From: Lysinibacillus_B sp042920265
GTDB taxonomy: Bacteria; Bacillota; Bacilli; Bacillales_A; Planococcaceae
NCBI RefSeq assembly: GCF_042920265.1
Contig: NZ_JBDQZI010000001.1
Location: forward strand, 372,001 to 436,000
Reading direction: 5' to 3'
DNA: 64,000 nucleotides
Shown one piece after another: positions 34,424 through 42,627 of this stretch. A program made the position numbers and the translations under genes. Position 1 is the stretch's first letter. Each line of letters starts with the position of its first letter. The notes below the pieces were generated by a model that saw nothing but the letters and a program-made list of their open reading frames with translations, searched no databases and had not been told where the DNA came from.

Positions 34424-34555
34424 ATATTTGGTTATGGATTCGTTGAGAATGTCGACTTTGCAGTTATCGTCAAAAATGACGAAAACCCCTTAGGTGGCAG
34501 ACCAAAACAAGACCACGCACTAAAACTAGACATGGCAAAAGAAATTTCCAAGATT
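34424..34555 (+). pseudogene. Remnant of an AntA/AntB-type phage antirepressor
   Basis: Translated on the plus strand, about 42 codons read YGFVENVDFAVIVKNDENPL then GGRPKQDHALKLDMAKEISK. This is the conserved core of the AntA domain of phage antirepressors. There is no start codon, and after ...EISKI the expected EKGKQARQYF continuation is missing. It is sandwiched between integrase and repressor genes that run the other way, so it is a deletion scar. Confidence 0.7.
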
Positions 34556-34567
34556 ACACTTATTATG

Positions 34568-35023
34568 CTACTGGTATTCAGGGAACAGGATTTCAAGCAT
34601 TTTTAAGATGCGTTCACGATCTTCTTGAGACAGAGTGTGCCCTTTATATAAAGGAGCAACGTTTTCAACTAATAAAATATGCTCTTTTTGCTCTAAAAGT
34701 GTGTGAAGATCTTTAGCATGATTTATAGCTTGTGCAGCTAGTACATATGACTTTATGTCGATTTCATCTGAAAAATCATCAACAGCTTCAGAAAGTCGTA
34801 CATCTTTAGCTAGAGCTTTGTATCCGGCATCATACAATAGCTCGCTATAAGGGATATTCAAGGTCTCAGCTAAACTTTTTAAGACTTCAGGTGAAGGCTG
34901 CCTATTGCCGTTTTCAATATTAGATAAATATCCATGAGTCAGCGACACTTTTTCACCAAGAGCTGCTAATGTGTACCCTTTATCTTTTCGGGCTTGTTTA
35001 ATTCTTTCACCCACTGATTCCAT
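34568..35023 (-). CDS. CI/Xre-type repressor of the element
   Basis: 151 residues. Cro/CI HTH at about 1-58 (GERIKQARKDKGYTLAALGEKVSLTHGYLSNIENGNRQPSPEVLKSLAETLNIPYSELL). The C-terminal half is helical, without the Ser-Lys dyad of S24 peptidases, so it is not self-cleaved like LexA; release would need an inducer protein, as with the Stl repressors of PICIs. ATG 35023 follows TAAAGGAGG; an upstream in-frame start at 35071 is rejected. Divergent from the DUF771-like gene. Confidence 0.88.
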   Translation of the reverse strand: MESVGERIKQARKDKGYTLAALGEKVSLTHGYLSNIENGNRQPSPEVLKSLAETLNIPYSELLYDAGYKALAKDVRLSEAVDDFSDEIDIKSYVLAAQAINHAKDLHTLLEQKEHILLVENVAPLYKGHTLSQEDRERILKMLEILFPEYQ

Positions 35024-35148
35024 TCGTAAATCCTCCTTTAATTTAAAAATCCTAATAATTGCATTGTACACCTTTTTGAACTTTTTAGAAACAAAATAGA
35101 ATGAAAACGTTGCAAAATATTCTATAGAGTGTTAAATTGAATACTGAA

Positions 35149-35183
35149 GATACAAAATAGATACATTTATTATATTTTGTATC
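35149..35183. promoter_or_regulatory. Probable repressor operator in the divergent control region
   Basis: GATACAAAATA (35149-35159) is answered by TATTTTGTATC (35173-35183): perfect 11-bp arms separated by 13 bp. It sits between the repressor gene and the first rightward gene. Confidence 0.6.
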
Positions 35184-35223
35184 AAAAGTAACAATAAAAT
35201 TCAATCAAAATGGAGGTTAGCAT

Positions 35224-35493
35224 ATGATTCCTACAACGGTAACAGTAGATATTGATAAGCACGCTATCCGAGAGGTGGTGAAGCAGTTTATTGAAAAAGA
35301 AACGATTGAGGCACTTTGGCTCGTGGACGTAGATAAGTTGAGCCGATTAACTACAATGTCAAAACGATTTTTGGAAGATGAAATTCTTTGCGATCCCCGT
35401 ATGCGAATGATTGAGGTTAAAAAATCTCGTAAACGTTGGTATCCAGCAAAAAAAAGCAAAGAGGTTATTTTTGAAATTCTGTCAGAGTGGTAG
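35224..35493 (+). CDS. DUF771-like small phage protein (excisionase-like fold)
   Basis: 89 residues. EALWLVDVDKLSRLTTMSKRFLEDEILCDPRMRMIEVKKSRKRWYP has the winged-helix pattern of DUF771/Xis-like phage proteins. First gene of the rightward early operon, after AATGGAGG. A role in excision or early regulation is inferred from place and fold. Ends 68 bp before the next gene. Confidence 0.6.
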   Translation: MIPTTVTVDIDKHAIREVVKQFIEKETIEALWLVDVDKLSRLTTMSKRFLEDEILCDPRMRMIEVKKSRKRWYPAKKSKEVIFEILSEW

Positions 35494-35561
35494 ACAAATA
35501 ACACAAGCATTTGCGGCGCTTGAGTGGGAACAAACAATACAATTTAAAGGTGGTGAAAAAA

Positions 35562-35966
35562 ATGTTAACAGAAATCAAGAAGGCTTACCAAATATGGCTT
35601 AACGAACAGGAGCAGCAACCTTCTCAGGAAGATGTAGAAAATTACTTTAGTTCCGTTCAATATCAACATTTAGTAGACATGCAACATTCAGAGGCATCGA
35701 ATGAGGAGCTAGGCTCGTTTGTAAGAGAGCTGAACAACCACATTGAAAATGAAGTGCTAGGGACAATTGAGTTAGAGAATTTCCGTAGTCTGTTTAAAAC
35801 GATAGCAGGACAAATAGAACCTGACCGTACACGTCGTTTATCAAGTTTAATGGACGCTATGCAACAGAGATTTCGTATTCCTCTTCTAAACAATGAAGCG
35901 TACAACAAAGCTAATCCAGAAGTAATTAATCTTTTCAGAGAAATCAGCTATGCGCGGAATCTTTAA
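35562..35966 (+). CDS. Hypothetical early element protein
   Basis: 134 residues, mostly helical and acidic, no Cys-rich or membrane regions. ATG 35562 follows AAAGGTGGTG; the open frame begins at 35511 but without a ribosome site. I recognise no family. It is in the operon between the DUF771-like gene and the primase, where small regulatory proteins are usual. Confidence 0.65.
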   Translation: MLTEIKKAYQIWLNEQEQQPSQEDVENYFSSVQYQHLVDMQHSEASNEELGSFVRELNNHIENEVLGTIELENFRSLFKTIAGQIEPDRTRRLSSLMDAMQQRFRIPLLNNEAYNKANPEVINLFREISYARNL

Positions 35967-36014
35967 AACTTCTGCGCTATATATCCAAAATATTAATGAA
36001 ATGGGGATGATGTA

Positions 36015-36380
36015 ATGAATGTTCAAACAGTAACAACAGCAGAGGGTTATGAAGCGATTATGGCGGATACTAAAGAGCTAGTTAGCGAGGTTCATTTACT
36101 AACACTTCCAGTATTACAGGCAGTTGCTGAAACTAAGCTACGTATGATGGATGAAGGTTCAAATGATGCCCAAAGTCTATTTAAACATTTAACGGATTGG
36201 GATGTACATGCCCTTTTAGACGCTATCGATGGTTTAGAAACGTTAAAGCAATCTATGCAATACTTCACGTCGGTTAATCTTGTAAATACGTCAGTGATAC
36301 AAGAAAAAACGACTTGTACCAGCTCACGCACAGAGCCTAATACACAGTCGTTTAAAAGTAATACAAGTCACATTGTATGA
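36015..36380 (+). CDS. Hypothetical early element protein
   Basis: 121 residues, start ATG 36015 after AATGGGGATG. The first 90 residues are helical (VSEVHLLTLPVLQAVAETKLRMMDEG), and the C-terminal 30 are Ser/Thr/Asn-rich and likely disordered. No family recognised. The 133-bp gap before the primase gene is AT-rich. Confidence 0.6.
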   Translation: MNVQTVTTAEGYEAIMADTKELVSEVHLLTLPVLQAVAETKLRMMDEGSNDAQSLFKHLTDWDVHALLDAIDGLETLKQSMQYFTSVNLVNTSVIQEKTTCTSSRTEPNTQSFKSNTSHIV

Positions 36381-36513
36381 AAAGTTCGGGGAGCAGTTAC
36401 TAGCTGCTTCCCTTTAAAAAATTCCGCTCAAAAAAATCAATATTACACTTCCATTATAGTTAAAAATTAGTTATATTGCAACCCTTTTTGAGAGGATTTT
36501 CAGGGAGGAAAAC

Positions 36514-39072
36514 ATGACACAAAAACAGCCAGGTGTCCGATTGAAGCATAATGCCAAAGTGACGATTGCGACAGCTTCTAGTTGCAAATCTATGTCATGG
36601 AAAAATAAAGAGGTGATGTACAGCGAGCTAGTAGAGAAGCTATCCCAATTTAAGACGCTTAATATTCCACAAACTGAATATATGAAGTTACCAAAGAGCA
36701 AGCAAGACGAGCTGAAAAATGTAGGAGGTTTTGTAGGGGCTAGCTTGGAAAAAGGTCGTCGTAAAGTAGAGAATATAAAAGAACGTAATTTAGTTACTCT
36801 CGATGCAGACTTTATTGTGGGGAGCTTTTGGGATGGAGTTACCTCAATATTTGATAACGCTTGTCTTGTTTACTCAACTGTAAAGCACACACAGGAGAAG
36901 CCTCGTTTAAGGTTAGTAATCCCTCTCTCTAAGCCTGTTACAGCAGAGGAGTATGTAGCCGTTGCGAAGAAGCTTGCTGAGCAGTTTGGCATCGATTATT
37001 TCGATGATACAACCTATCAGCCTCACCGTTTAATGTATTGGCCGACAAAGTGTGAAGGTGAAGAAGGCTTTTTCGATTATCAAGATGCGCCGTTTTTAAA
37101 CCCAGACGACATTTTAGCTCTTTATGATAATTGGCGTGATCCGCGTGAATGGCCCGAGTCCAGTCGTCAGCGTGAAACGCGTAAAAGAACAGCCGACAAG
37201 CAAGGCAACCCACTGGAGAAGCCTGGTATGGTCGGAGCCTTTTGTCGCACATACTCGATTAGTGAGGCGATTGAAACATTTCTATCTGATAAGTACGAGC
37301 CTGCTGGAGAGGGGCGTTACTCCTTTTTAGGGGGTAGTACAACAGGTGGTTTGGTTGTGTACGATGATGTGTTTGCTTACTCTCATCATGGTACCGATCC
37401 GATAAGCGAGAAATTAGTGAATGCTTTCGATCTTGTGCGTGTTCATTTATATGGTGAGCTAGATGATGAAGCTAAAGAAGGTACACCGATTAATCGTATA
37501 CCTTCAACAAAAGCTTTTGAAGATTATCTGCGGACAAGTAAAGATGAGAAAGCTGTTAAGGTAAGAACCGAATTGATGATGGCAAGGCATAGTACGGCAG
37601 AAGAAGATTTTTTAGATGAGGTTGACACTGAAATAGTTGCGCAGAATGAAAGGCAAGACAATTCACAGCAAATTACAAAATCTTTACTATCTAACCTTTC
37701 TTGTAACCGTCATGGAGATATAGAACCTACAACGAAGAATATCGAGATAATTATCAAAAACCTATATGGAGAATGTTTTAAGTTTGATGCTTTTGCTAGT
37801 CGTGCAGTTCGTATAAAAAATGTACCATGGCGGAAGTTCGAAAAGTTGAAAAGTGGCGAGTATACCTTATGGGATGATTTTGACACAGAAGCCATGTTGA
37901 TTGAAATAGAAAAAACATTCGGCTTTAATATCCAGTATTCGAAAGCTCGTTTGATTGTTGAAAAAGCGATACACGCAAACTACTTCAATCCGGTACAAGA
38001 CGTTATTAAATCGGTTGAATGGGATGGCTTAAAACGTGCAGAAACTTTACTTATCGACTATTTAGGCGCTTCTGATTCGGAATATACAAGGCTTTCCACG
38101 ATTCACTTTTTAAAAGGGATCATTTATCGAATTTTAGAACCAGGTTGTAAATTTGATGAATGCTTAGTGTTATCAGGAGATCAAGGTATAGGGAAATCTT
38201 TATTTGCGCGAAATTTAGCGATTCAAGAAAGTTGGTACACTGACTCTCTTGAATCGTTTGAACCGAAAAAGGGTGGGGAACTTCTTCAAGGGAAGTTAAT
38301 TATTGAATTAGGTGAGCTAGCGGCTATGAGAAAATCAGAAGTAGAAGATGTGAAACGTTTCATATCCGCACAAAGTGATTATTTTCGCGGTGCCTATAAG
38401 CGTACAGCGCAAGAATTCAAACGTCAATGTGTTTTTATCGGTACGACGAATGAGAGTGAGTTCCTAATTGATGCGACAGGAAACCGTCGATTCTTACCTA
38501 TCGAATGTAATGCGGTACAGCGTAAAAAGCATTCAGCAGACCTTTCAAAAGAAACAGTACTGCAAATATACGCAGAGGTGCTCGAGCGATTCTACGTGCC
38601 ATATAAGCCTGTATATATGGACGATAAGCTGAAGTCGTTATCGTCAGAGATACAAAAAGAAAGTATGGTTTCAGATCCTTTACTATCGGATGTACTTATT
38701 TATTTAAATAAACCTATACCCGCTAACTTTGACAAGATGGGAAAACAGGAACGTCGTTTATATATCAATAGCATGCAAGAAGCGGCTCCCGCTGACTTTG
38801 ATAATTGGGATGATACTAAAAAAGTAGAGTGGTTTATGAAGCATTCAGACGGAGCAGTCCCGAAAGAATCTCTTCAACTTATGCAGCGAGTAAGTGCTAA
38901 AGAATTGGCAGAGGAAGGTTTGAAGGTAGATACACTTCAATTGAAACCTTTCCATATGCGTAGGTACTCTCAACTTTTACGACAAGCAGGCTGGATTCAA
39001 GAAAGCGGAAACGCAAAGAAAATTACTACTGCATATGGACAGCAAAAGGTATTCGCAAGACCTAAAAACTAA
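36514..39072 (+). CDS. VapE-type primase-helicase (replication initiator of the element)
   Basis: 852 residues. N-terminal part (about 60-230) looks like an archaeo-eukaryotic-type primase: acidic VTLDADF, then STVKHTQEKPRLRLVIPLSK and RLMYWPT. The C-terminal virulence-associated E domain is a superfamily 3-like helicase: Walker A SGDQGIGKSLFA near 552-563, Walker B KLIIELGELA near 597, and the sensor block FIGTTNESEFLIDATGNRRFLPIE near 645-668. Such fused proteins start replication of satellites and islands (P4 alpha, SaPI Rep families). The start at ATG 36514 follows CAGGGAGG. The iteron cluster immediately downstream is where SaPI origins lie. Confidence 0.87.
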   Translation: MTQKQPGVRLKHNAKVTIATASSCKSMSWKNKEVMYSELVEKLSQFKTLNIPQTEYMKLPKSKQDELKNVGGFVGASLEKGRRKVENIKERNLVTLDADFIVGSFWDGVTSIFDNACLVYSTVKHTQEKPRLRLVIPLSKPVTAEEYVAVAKKLAEQFGIDYFDDTTYQPHRLMYWPTKCEGEEGFFDYQDAPFLNPDDILALYDNWRDPREWPESSRQRETRKRTADKQGNPLEKPGMVGAFCRTYSISEAIETFLSDKYEPAGEGRYSFLGGSTTGGLVVYDDVFAYSHHGTDPISEKLVNAFDLVRVHLYGELDDEAKEGTPINRIPSTKAFEDYLRTSKDEKAVKVRTELMMARHSTAEEDFLDEVDTEIVAQNERQDNSQQITKSLLSNLSCNRHGDIEPTTKNIEIIIKNLYGECFKFDAFASRAVRIKNVPWRKFEKLKSGEYTLWDDFDTEAMLIEIEKTFGFNIQYSKARLIVEKAIHANYFNPVQDVIKSVEWDGLKRAETLLIDYLGASDSEYTRLSTIHFLKGIIYRILEPGCKFDECLVLSGDQGIGKSLFARNLAIQESWYTDSLESFEPKKGGELLQGKLIIELGELAAMRKSEVEDVKRFISAQSDYFRGAYKRTAQEFKRQCVFIGTTNESEFLIDATGNRRFLPIECNAVQRKKHSADLSKETVLQIYAEVLERFYVPYKPVYMDDKLKSLSSEIQKESMVSDPLLSDVLIYLNKPIPANFDKMGKQERRLYINSMQEAAPADFDNWDDTKKVEWFMKHSDGAVPKESLQLMQRVSAKELAEEGLKVDTLQLKPFHMRRYSQLLRQAGWIQESGNAKKITTAYGQQKVFARPKN

Positions 39073-39107
39073 CAAATTCTATGGGACGCATAGTTGATTT
39101 CCAATAG

Positions 39108-39351
39108 GTTCCATACTCTTATTACGCGGAACAGAAGGAACTTAAGGGAACATAAAAAATGGAGAGTTCGTTCCTCATACTAACCTAAGCATATCAAGGC
39201 TTTAAATTACCTGTAGAACTTATGGAACATACTTTTTATAAAAAAGATAAATATATAGATTAGGCTGTATATACTAACCTAACACCCTCTAAAAACTCTC
39301 TAATCTATATATTTAAAAGTTTTGAAAAGGTGTGTGTTCCAGTTCCATAAG
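39108..39351. other. Putative replication origin with iterons and AT-rich inverted repeats
   Basis: The pentamer GGAAC or its complement GTTCC occurs eight times (39108, 39128, 39137, 39147, 39170, 39224, 39336, 39342), three of them in tandem at 9-10 bp spacing. They flank an AT-rich core holding a perfect 15-bp inverted repeat (39249-39263 with 39300-39314). CTTATGGAAC (39219) and GTTCCATAAG (39342) form an outer inverted repeat, and ATACTAACCTAA is repeated directly (39177, 39271). Iterons around an AT-rich core directly 3' of the initiator gene is the SaPI-type origin layout. No ORF fits the interval 39073-39431. Confidence 0.6.
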
Positions 39352-39431
39352 TGCCAGAAAATAAGGATGTTAGTAGAAATGCTGAATGAAAGGTAAAGGG
39401 TTACATCAAAAATATAGAAGAGGTGTTGTAG

Positions 39432-39692
39432 ATGTGCGTTAATTCACATACAGGACCATGTCAAATAGCATTCCTGAAAAAGTATCACGATGAAGTCAAT
39501 TTAGTTGCAGATTGCCCGCATTGCGGTTTTAGAATGTATGAACCAGTAGATTATAAATCTAAACTATGTGGTACGCGTAAGTGTCTTAGTTGTCGTGGAA
39601 AGTTCATGACTTATTTAGCTGATAATGAAGAAGTAGATGCGGCCTTAGCTGAATTAAAAGAGCAGAAGTATAACAAAAGAATTTTTGATTAA
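39432..39692 (+). CDS. Zinc-ribbon protein of the element
   Basis: 86 residues, ATG after AGAGGTGTTGTAG. Two CxxC pairs, DCPHCGF and KCLSCRGK, about 30 residues apart form a zinc ribbon; further Cys at 2, 10 and 48. C-terminal helix ALAELKEQKYNKR. Probably DNA- or RNA-binding; family not recognised. It follows the putative origin and precedes the Com-like gene. Confidence 0.6.
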   Translation: MCVNSHTGPCQIAFLKKYHDEVNLVADCPHCGFRMYEPVDYKSKLCGTRKCLSCRGKFMTYLADNEEVDAALAELKEQKYNKRIFD

Positions 39693-39730
39693 ATAACTTT
39701 GATGTTTTAGTGTAAAGGAGCGTATAATTA

Positions 39731-39868
39731 ATGAAAGAAATGCGATGCACAGGCTGCGGAAAACTGTTAGCGAAGACGGCTAAATTATATGAAGCTACTA
39801 CGGTTTCTCCAGATATCGAAATGAAATGTCCTAAATGTAAAATGATGAATAAATATAAAATTAAATAG
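39731..39868 (+). CDS. Com-like zinc-finger regulator (45 residues)
   Basis: 45 codons from ATG 39731 (AAAGGAG 10 nt upstream). MKEMRCTGCGKLLAKTAK and IEMKCPKCKMMNKYKIK give two CxxC pairs in the arrangement of the Com family, named for the phage Mu translational activator of mom. In phages and islands such proteins are common and mostly uncharacterised. Immediately followed by terminator-like element B1. Confidence 0.7.
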   Translation: MKEMRCTGCGKLLAKTAKLYEATTVSPDIEMKCPKCKMMNKYKIK

Positions 39869-39873
39869 TAAAA

Positions 39874-39925
39874 GAGGCTCTAGAAGTCCATCTCTGTACG
39901 GTAACGTTCAGCGGTGGGCTTTTCT
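39874..39925 (+). terminator. Terminator-like repeat B1
   Basis: GAGGCTCTAGAAGTCCAT, a loop, then GTGGGCTTTT: the two ends pair (AGTCCAT/GTGGGCT with G-T pairs), followed by T. Sequence and layout are repeated at 41989-42042 (B2). Confidence 0.6.
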
Positions 39926-40038
39926 TTTATTTTGGATGAATGTCTTTATACATGGAGATATCTTTCTTGCTCCCGAAATTCAGGAGTGAGAGCTAACAAA
40001 TAAATATAAAAATAGAAGGTAAAAAATAATAGCCCCCC

Positions 40039-40134
40039 TTAAAAACTTAACGCCTTGTGGCTCTAGGGACCGAGAGGGACCCCTCAAAAAACACACAGGT
40101 CTCGCGCATGACCCCCCTCCCTAAAAATATATTT
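40039..40134 (+). repeat. Conserved noncoding element A1
   Basis: About 95 bp, closely similar to 43039-43131 (A2). Shared blocks: TAAAAAC.TAA, GGCT.TA.GGACCGA, TCAAAAAA, AGGT.TC.CGCG..., and CCCCCT.CCTAAAAATATA. It covers the N-terminal part of a longer open frame (from 40057) that I regard as noncoding. Motifs of this C-run plus TAAAAAT type lie before small terminase genes in many Firmicutes phages, so a packaging (cos-like) or leader role is plausible. Confidence 0.6.
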
Positions 40135-40215
40135 TTAGATGATTTTACTACAAGGACCATGCACAAAAAAGTATTTACAGGGGCAAAGGATTTTAAAAAG
40201 AAAGGAAGCGGTATT

Positions 40216-40449
40216 ATGGCATTTGAAACGAAACTTACGGAAGAACAAATTCATTTAGCGCAACAACACGTGAAAGATTTAAAAACGCGTTCTCACCTTT
40301 CTCAAGATGAGAAATGGTTAATATCGATGATTGAGAATGCGATGGCCAATGACTGGGTTGGGATTAGAAAAGAAACTGAAGAACCTAAGATAAATTCAAA
40401 AGAAGACGCTGTAAAAAGATTAAAGGCTCTAAAGGAGAGAAAAGTATAA
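40216..40449 (+). CDS. Hypothetical small protein upstream of the prohead protease
   Basis: 77 residues from ATG 40216 (AAAGGAAG ribosome site): MAFETKLTEEQIHLAQQHVK then a helical, charged body ending KEDAVKRLKALKERKV. A frame open from 40057 is longer, but its first part is the A1 element and it has no ribosome site. The last residues resemble a short helix shared with the end of the next protein. Overlaps the protease start by one base, so coupled to it. Family unknown. Confidence 0.6.
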   Translation: MAFETKLTEEQIHLAQQHVKDLKTRSHLSQDEKWLISMIENAMANDWVGIRKETEEPKINSKEDAVKRLKALKERKV

Positions 40450-41189
40450 TGCATCATAGTATTGAAATTTATGGACATATCGTTTCAGACCCTTTAGCGA
40501 ATATTTATCGAGCGTTCGGTATTAAATGCACTTCACCAATCGATATTATTTCTGGATTAGAAAAAGCTGCTGGGGCGCCAGTAGATTTAATCATAAATAG
40601 CGGTGGTGGAGACGCATTTGTAGGTGTTGAAATATACAGCCGTTTAAAAGCTTATTCTGGTCAATTGAAAGCAAAAGTATACAGCCTTGCAGCTTCAGCC
40701 GCTTCAATAATCGCCATGGGTGCTGATTCAATACTAATCAGTCCTGGGGGGCAGATTATGATTCATAATGTGAGTATTTCACATGCTGCAGGAGACGTAA
40801 ATGCATTATCAAAAACGGTGAATTTGTTAAAAAACTTCGATCAATCGTTAGCGAATATATACATTCATAAAACAGGTAAAACATTAGCGGAAGTTTTAGC
40901 CTTAATGGATAAGGAAACCTGGTTTACTGCATCTGAAGCTATAAAACAAGGTTTCGCTGACGGTCTATTATTTTATAACAAAGAAGTACCAGAATATAAA
41001 AAAACAACGGAGCAAAAAACTTCGAACGTGAGTACAGTAGCCACTAATCAGTCAAAAAATGCACAATCAGATCAGATGAGAATGAGATTAAATCAATTAA
41101 AAGACAAGCAATTTGCCGCTGATGCAACGGAACTTGAACGCGCAAAAGCTAAGTTAAATCTATTAAAAATGAAGAAAGTAGGGGTATAA
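40449..41189 (+). CDS. ClpP-like phage head maturation protease (S14 family)
   Basis: 246 residues. Residues 1-175 are a ClpP fold: INSGGGDAFVGVEIYSRLK (substrate loop), catalytic Ser83 in SLAASAASIIAMGAD, His106 in GQIMIHNVS, and KETWFTASEAIKQGFADGL. The C-terminal 70 residues are a helical extension. In tailed phages this protein trims scaffold and capsid during head assembly and is encoded between portal and capsid genes. Here neither is present, which is unusual. Cytosolic ClpP is less likely because of the extension and the phage context. Confidence 0.85.
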   Translation: MHHSIEIYGHIVSDPLANIYRAFGIKCTSPIDIISGLEKAAGAPVDLIINSGGGDAFVGVEIYSRLKAYSGQLKAKVYSLAASAASIIAMGADSILISPGGQIMIHNVSISHAAGDVNALSKTVNLLKNFDQSLANIYIHKTGKTLAEVLALMDKETWFTASEAIKQGFADGLLFYNKEVPEYKKTTEQKTSNVSTVATNQSKNAQSDQMRMRLNQLKDKQFAADATELERAKAKLNLLKMKKVGV

Positions 41190-41192
41190 GGC

Positions 41193-41957
41193 ATGCTCGA
41201 TAAACTTTTTAAAGGTAAAGATCTTCACCTTACATTTTTAACGCAATACGCTAAAGTTTGCGAATCTCGCGAAGCGCAATTAGAGAAGGTAATGATTGAT
41301 ATTGAAAATCTTAACATTGAAATACAGCAGTTAGAGCAAAATTTTGTTGAAAATATAGCTGCATCATATGACAATCCTGATTATGATGCAAACGAGAAAT
41401 TACTTGAAGATGTACAGAAGCTGAAACAGAAGATTGAAGATAAAAAGAAATTAATTGGACCGATTGAACAAGGTGCTGAAATCGCTCTTAATAAAATTGC
41501 TGCAGAGGCAATCGAAGAGTATAAGAAAGCATTTTCAAAAAAACACGAACAGTATGAAGCTAAGCGTCAAGAAATGGAAAGTATCAAAGAAAAATTAGCT
41601 TTAGTTGTTGCGGAAATGAATCAAATTGAAGATGAAAAGTATGCACTATTTCAGATTTTAAACGATGTAGAAAACAAGGTTCCTACAGCAGCAATGGATG
41701 ATCAAGAATTTATCAATATCCATGGTTTTAATATTCGACCTGGTATTTTGGGTCCACGCAGTGCATATAAGCACAATTCTTGGGTAGATATCAAATACGG
41801 CATTAATAGTGATCATATAACAAAACAAATCGGTGTTTTAAACCAATCACTAAAAAAAGACGAGGCTCGAGACAAAAAAATAAAGTTATTAAACGAAAAG
41901 GTTAAAGGGGTTAATCTTAAAGCAGAAGAACGTAAGCGGCTCTTATCACAAGATTAA
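41193..41957 (+). CDS. Coiled-coil protein next to the prohead protease (scaffold-like?)
   Basis: 254 residues. Residues 15-160 are nearly all heptad coiled coil (IENLNIEIQQLEQNF, EDVQKLKQKIEDKKKLIG, YKKAFSKKHEQYEAKRQEMESIKEKLALVVAEMNQ). A globular patch follows (about 165-210, GFNIRPGILGPRSAYKHN), then a charged helix (LNEKVKGVNLKAEERKRLL). Position 3 bp after the ClpP-like gene and high helix content resemble a head scaffold or a capsid-morphogenesis protein; this is inference, with no family match in memory. Confidence 0.6.
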   Translation: MLDKLFKGKDLHLTFLTQYAKVCESREAQLEKVMIDIENLNIEIQQLEQNFVENIAASYDNPDYDANEKLLEDVQKLKQKIEDKKKLIGPIEQGAEIALNKIAAEAIEEYKKAFSKKHEQYEAKRQEMESIKEKLALVVAEMNQIEDEKYALFQILNDVENKVPTAAMDDQEFINIHGFNIRPGILGPRSAYKHNSWVDIKYGINSDHITKQIGVLNQSLKKDEARDKKIKLLNEKVKGVNLKAEERKRLLSQD

Positions 41958-41988
41958 CAAATCAATAACATTAAATAAGTAGTCAATA

Positions 41989-42042
41989 GAGACTCCAGAA
42001 GTCCATTACCTCGTAGCGATACGTGCGTGATGGACTTTTTAT
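41989..42042 (+). terminator. Terminator-like repeat B2
   Basis: GAGACTCCAGAAGTCCAT ... GTGATGGACTTTTT: AAGTCCAT pairs perfectly with ATGGACTT, then T-run. It is the better-conserved member of the pair with B1 (39874-39925). Confidence 0.75.
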
Positions 42043-42099
42043 ATACTTCTAACCTTCATTATTTTGTAACCTATTAATTTGAAACGTGGTGTTGTATCA

Positions 42100-42612
42100 A
42101 TGGGTTGGAGACAACAACTGATAAATGAATATAAAAAAACTCGCAAGTATACGCGCCAATTACTCAATGAGTGTGCGGAGGAAGACAGAAAAGTAATTAA
42201 CGGAATGATTCAAGAGCTTACTTATGCAATCCAGTATCTTAAATGTGGCTATGATCCATTAGACCATAATGCCGGTATTCATCAAAAAGAGCAACAAGGT
42301 GGTTATGATAAACGACGCATTCTTTTTGAAGACGGGATAGAACAATTCGGGAAACCTGACCGTATGCGAATCTTCGGTGAGCTGCCTGACTGTGAGCGAC
42401 AACTTACATCAGAACAAAAACAACTCATTACGGAAAGTTTGAAGGGGTTAACGAAGAAACAGATAGATTGCTACTTGTTACATGTGTGTCACAGTCGCAC
42501 TTATGAAGAAATTGCAGTAGAGCTTAGTATTGGACAATCCACTGTACAAACTCATATTGAACGTGCGAAGGAGAAAATATCATCAAGAGTAAAAGCGCTA
42601 GATGCAAGTTGA
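42100..42612 (+). CDS. Sigma-70 region 4-like phage regulator
   Basis: 170 residues. The C-terminal HTH LTKKQIDCYLLHVCHSRTYEEIAVELSIGQSTVQTHIERAKEKI (about 112-160) matches sigma region 4 / ArpU-RinA type late regulators of Gram-positive phages. The N-terminal half is helical and basic. ATG 42100 follows GTGGTG; a TTG at 42079 is the alternative. Followed 15 bp later by a second protein with a very similar HTH. Confidence 0.75.
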   Translation: MGWRQQLINEYKKTRKYTRQLLNECAEEDRKVINGMIQELTYAIQYLKCGYDPLDHNAGIHQKEQQGGYDKRRILFEDGIEQFGKPDRMRIFGELPDCERQLTSEQKQLITESLKGLTKKQIDCYLLHVCHSRTYEEIAVELSIGQSTVQTHIERAKEKISSRVKALDAS

Positions 42613-42627
42613 TAAGGGGGGGATTTT

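Noticed and set aside
40057..40215. N-terminal extension of the small gene before the prohead protease
   Set aside because: This stretch is noncoding element A1, which recurs at 43039-43131 without an equivalent frame; ATG 40216 has its own ribosome site.
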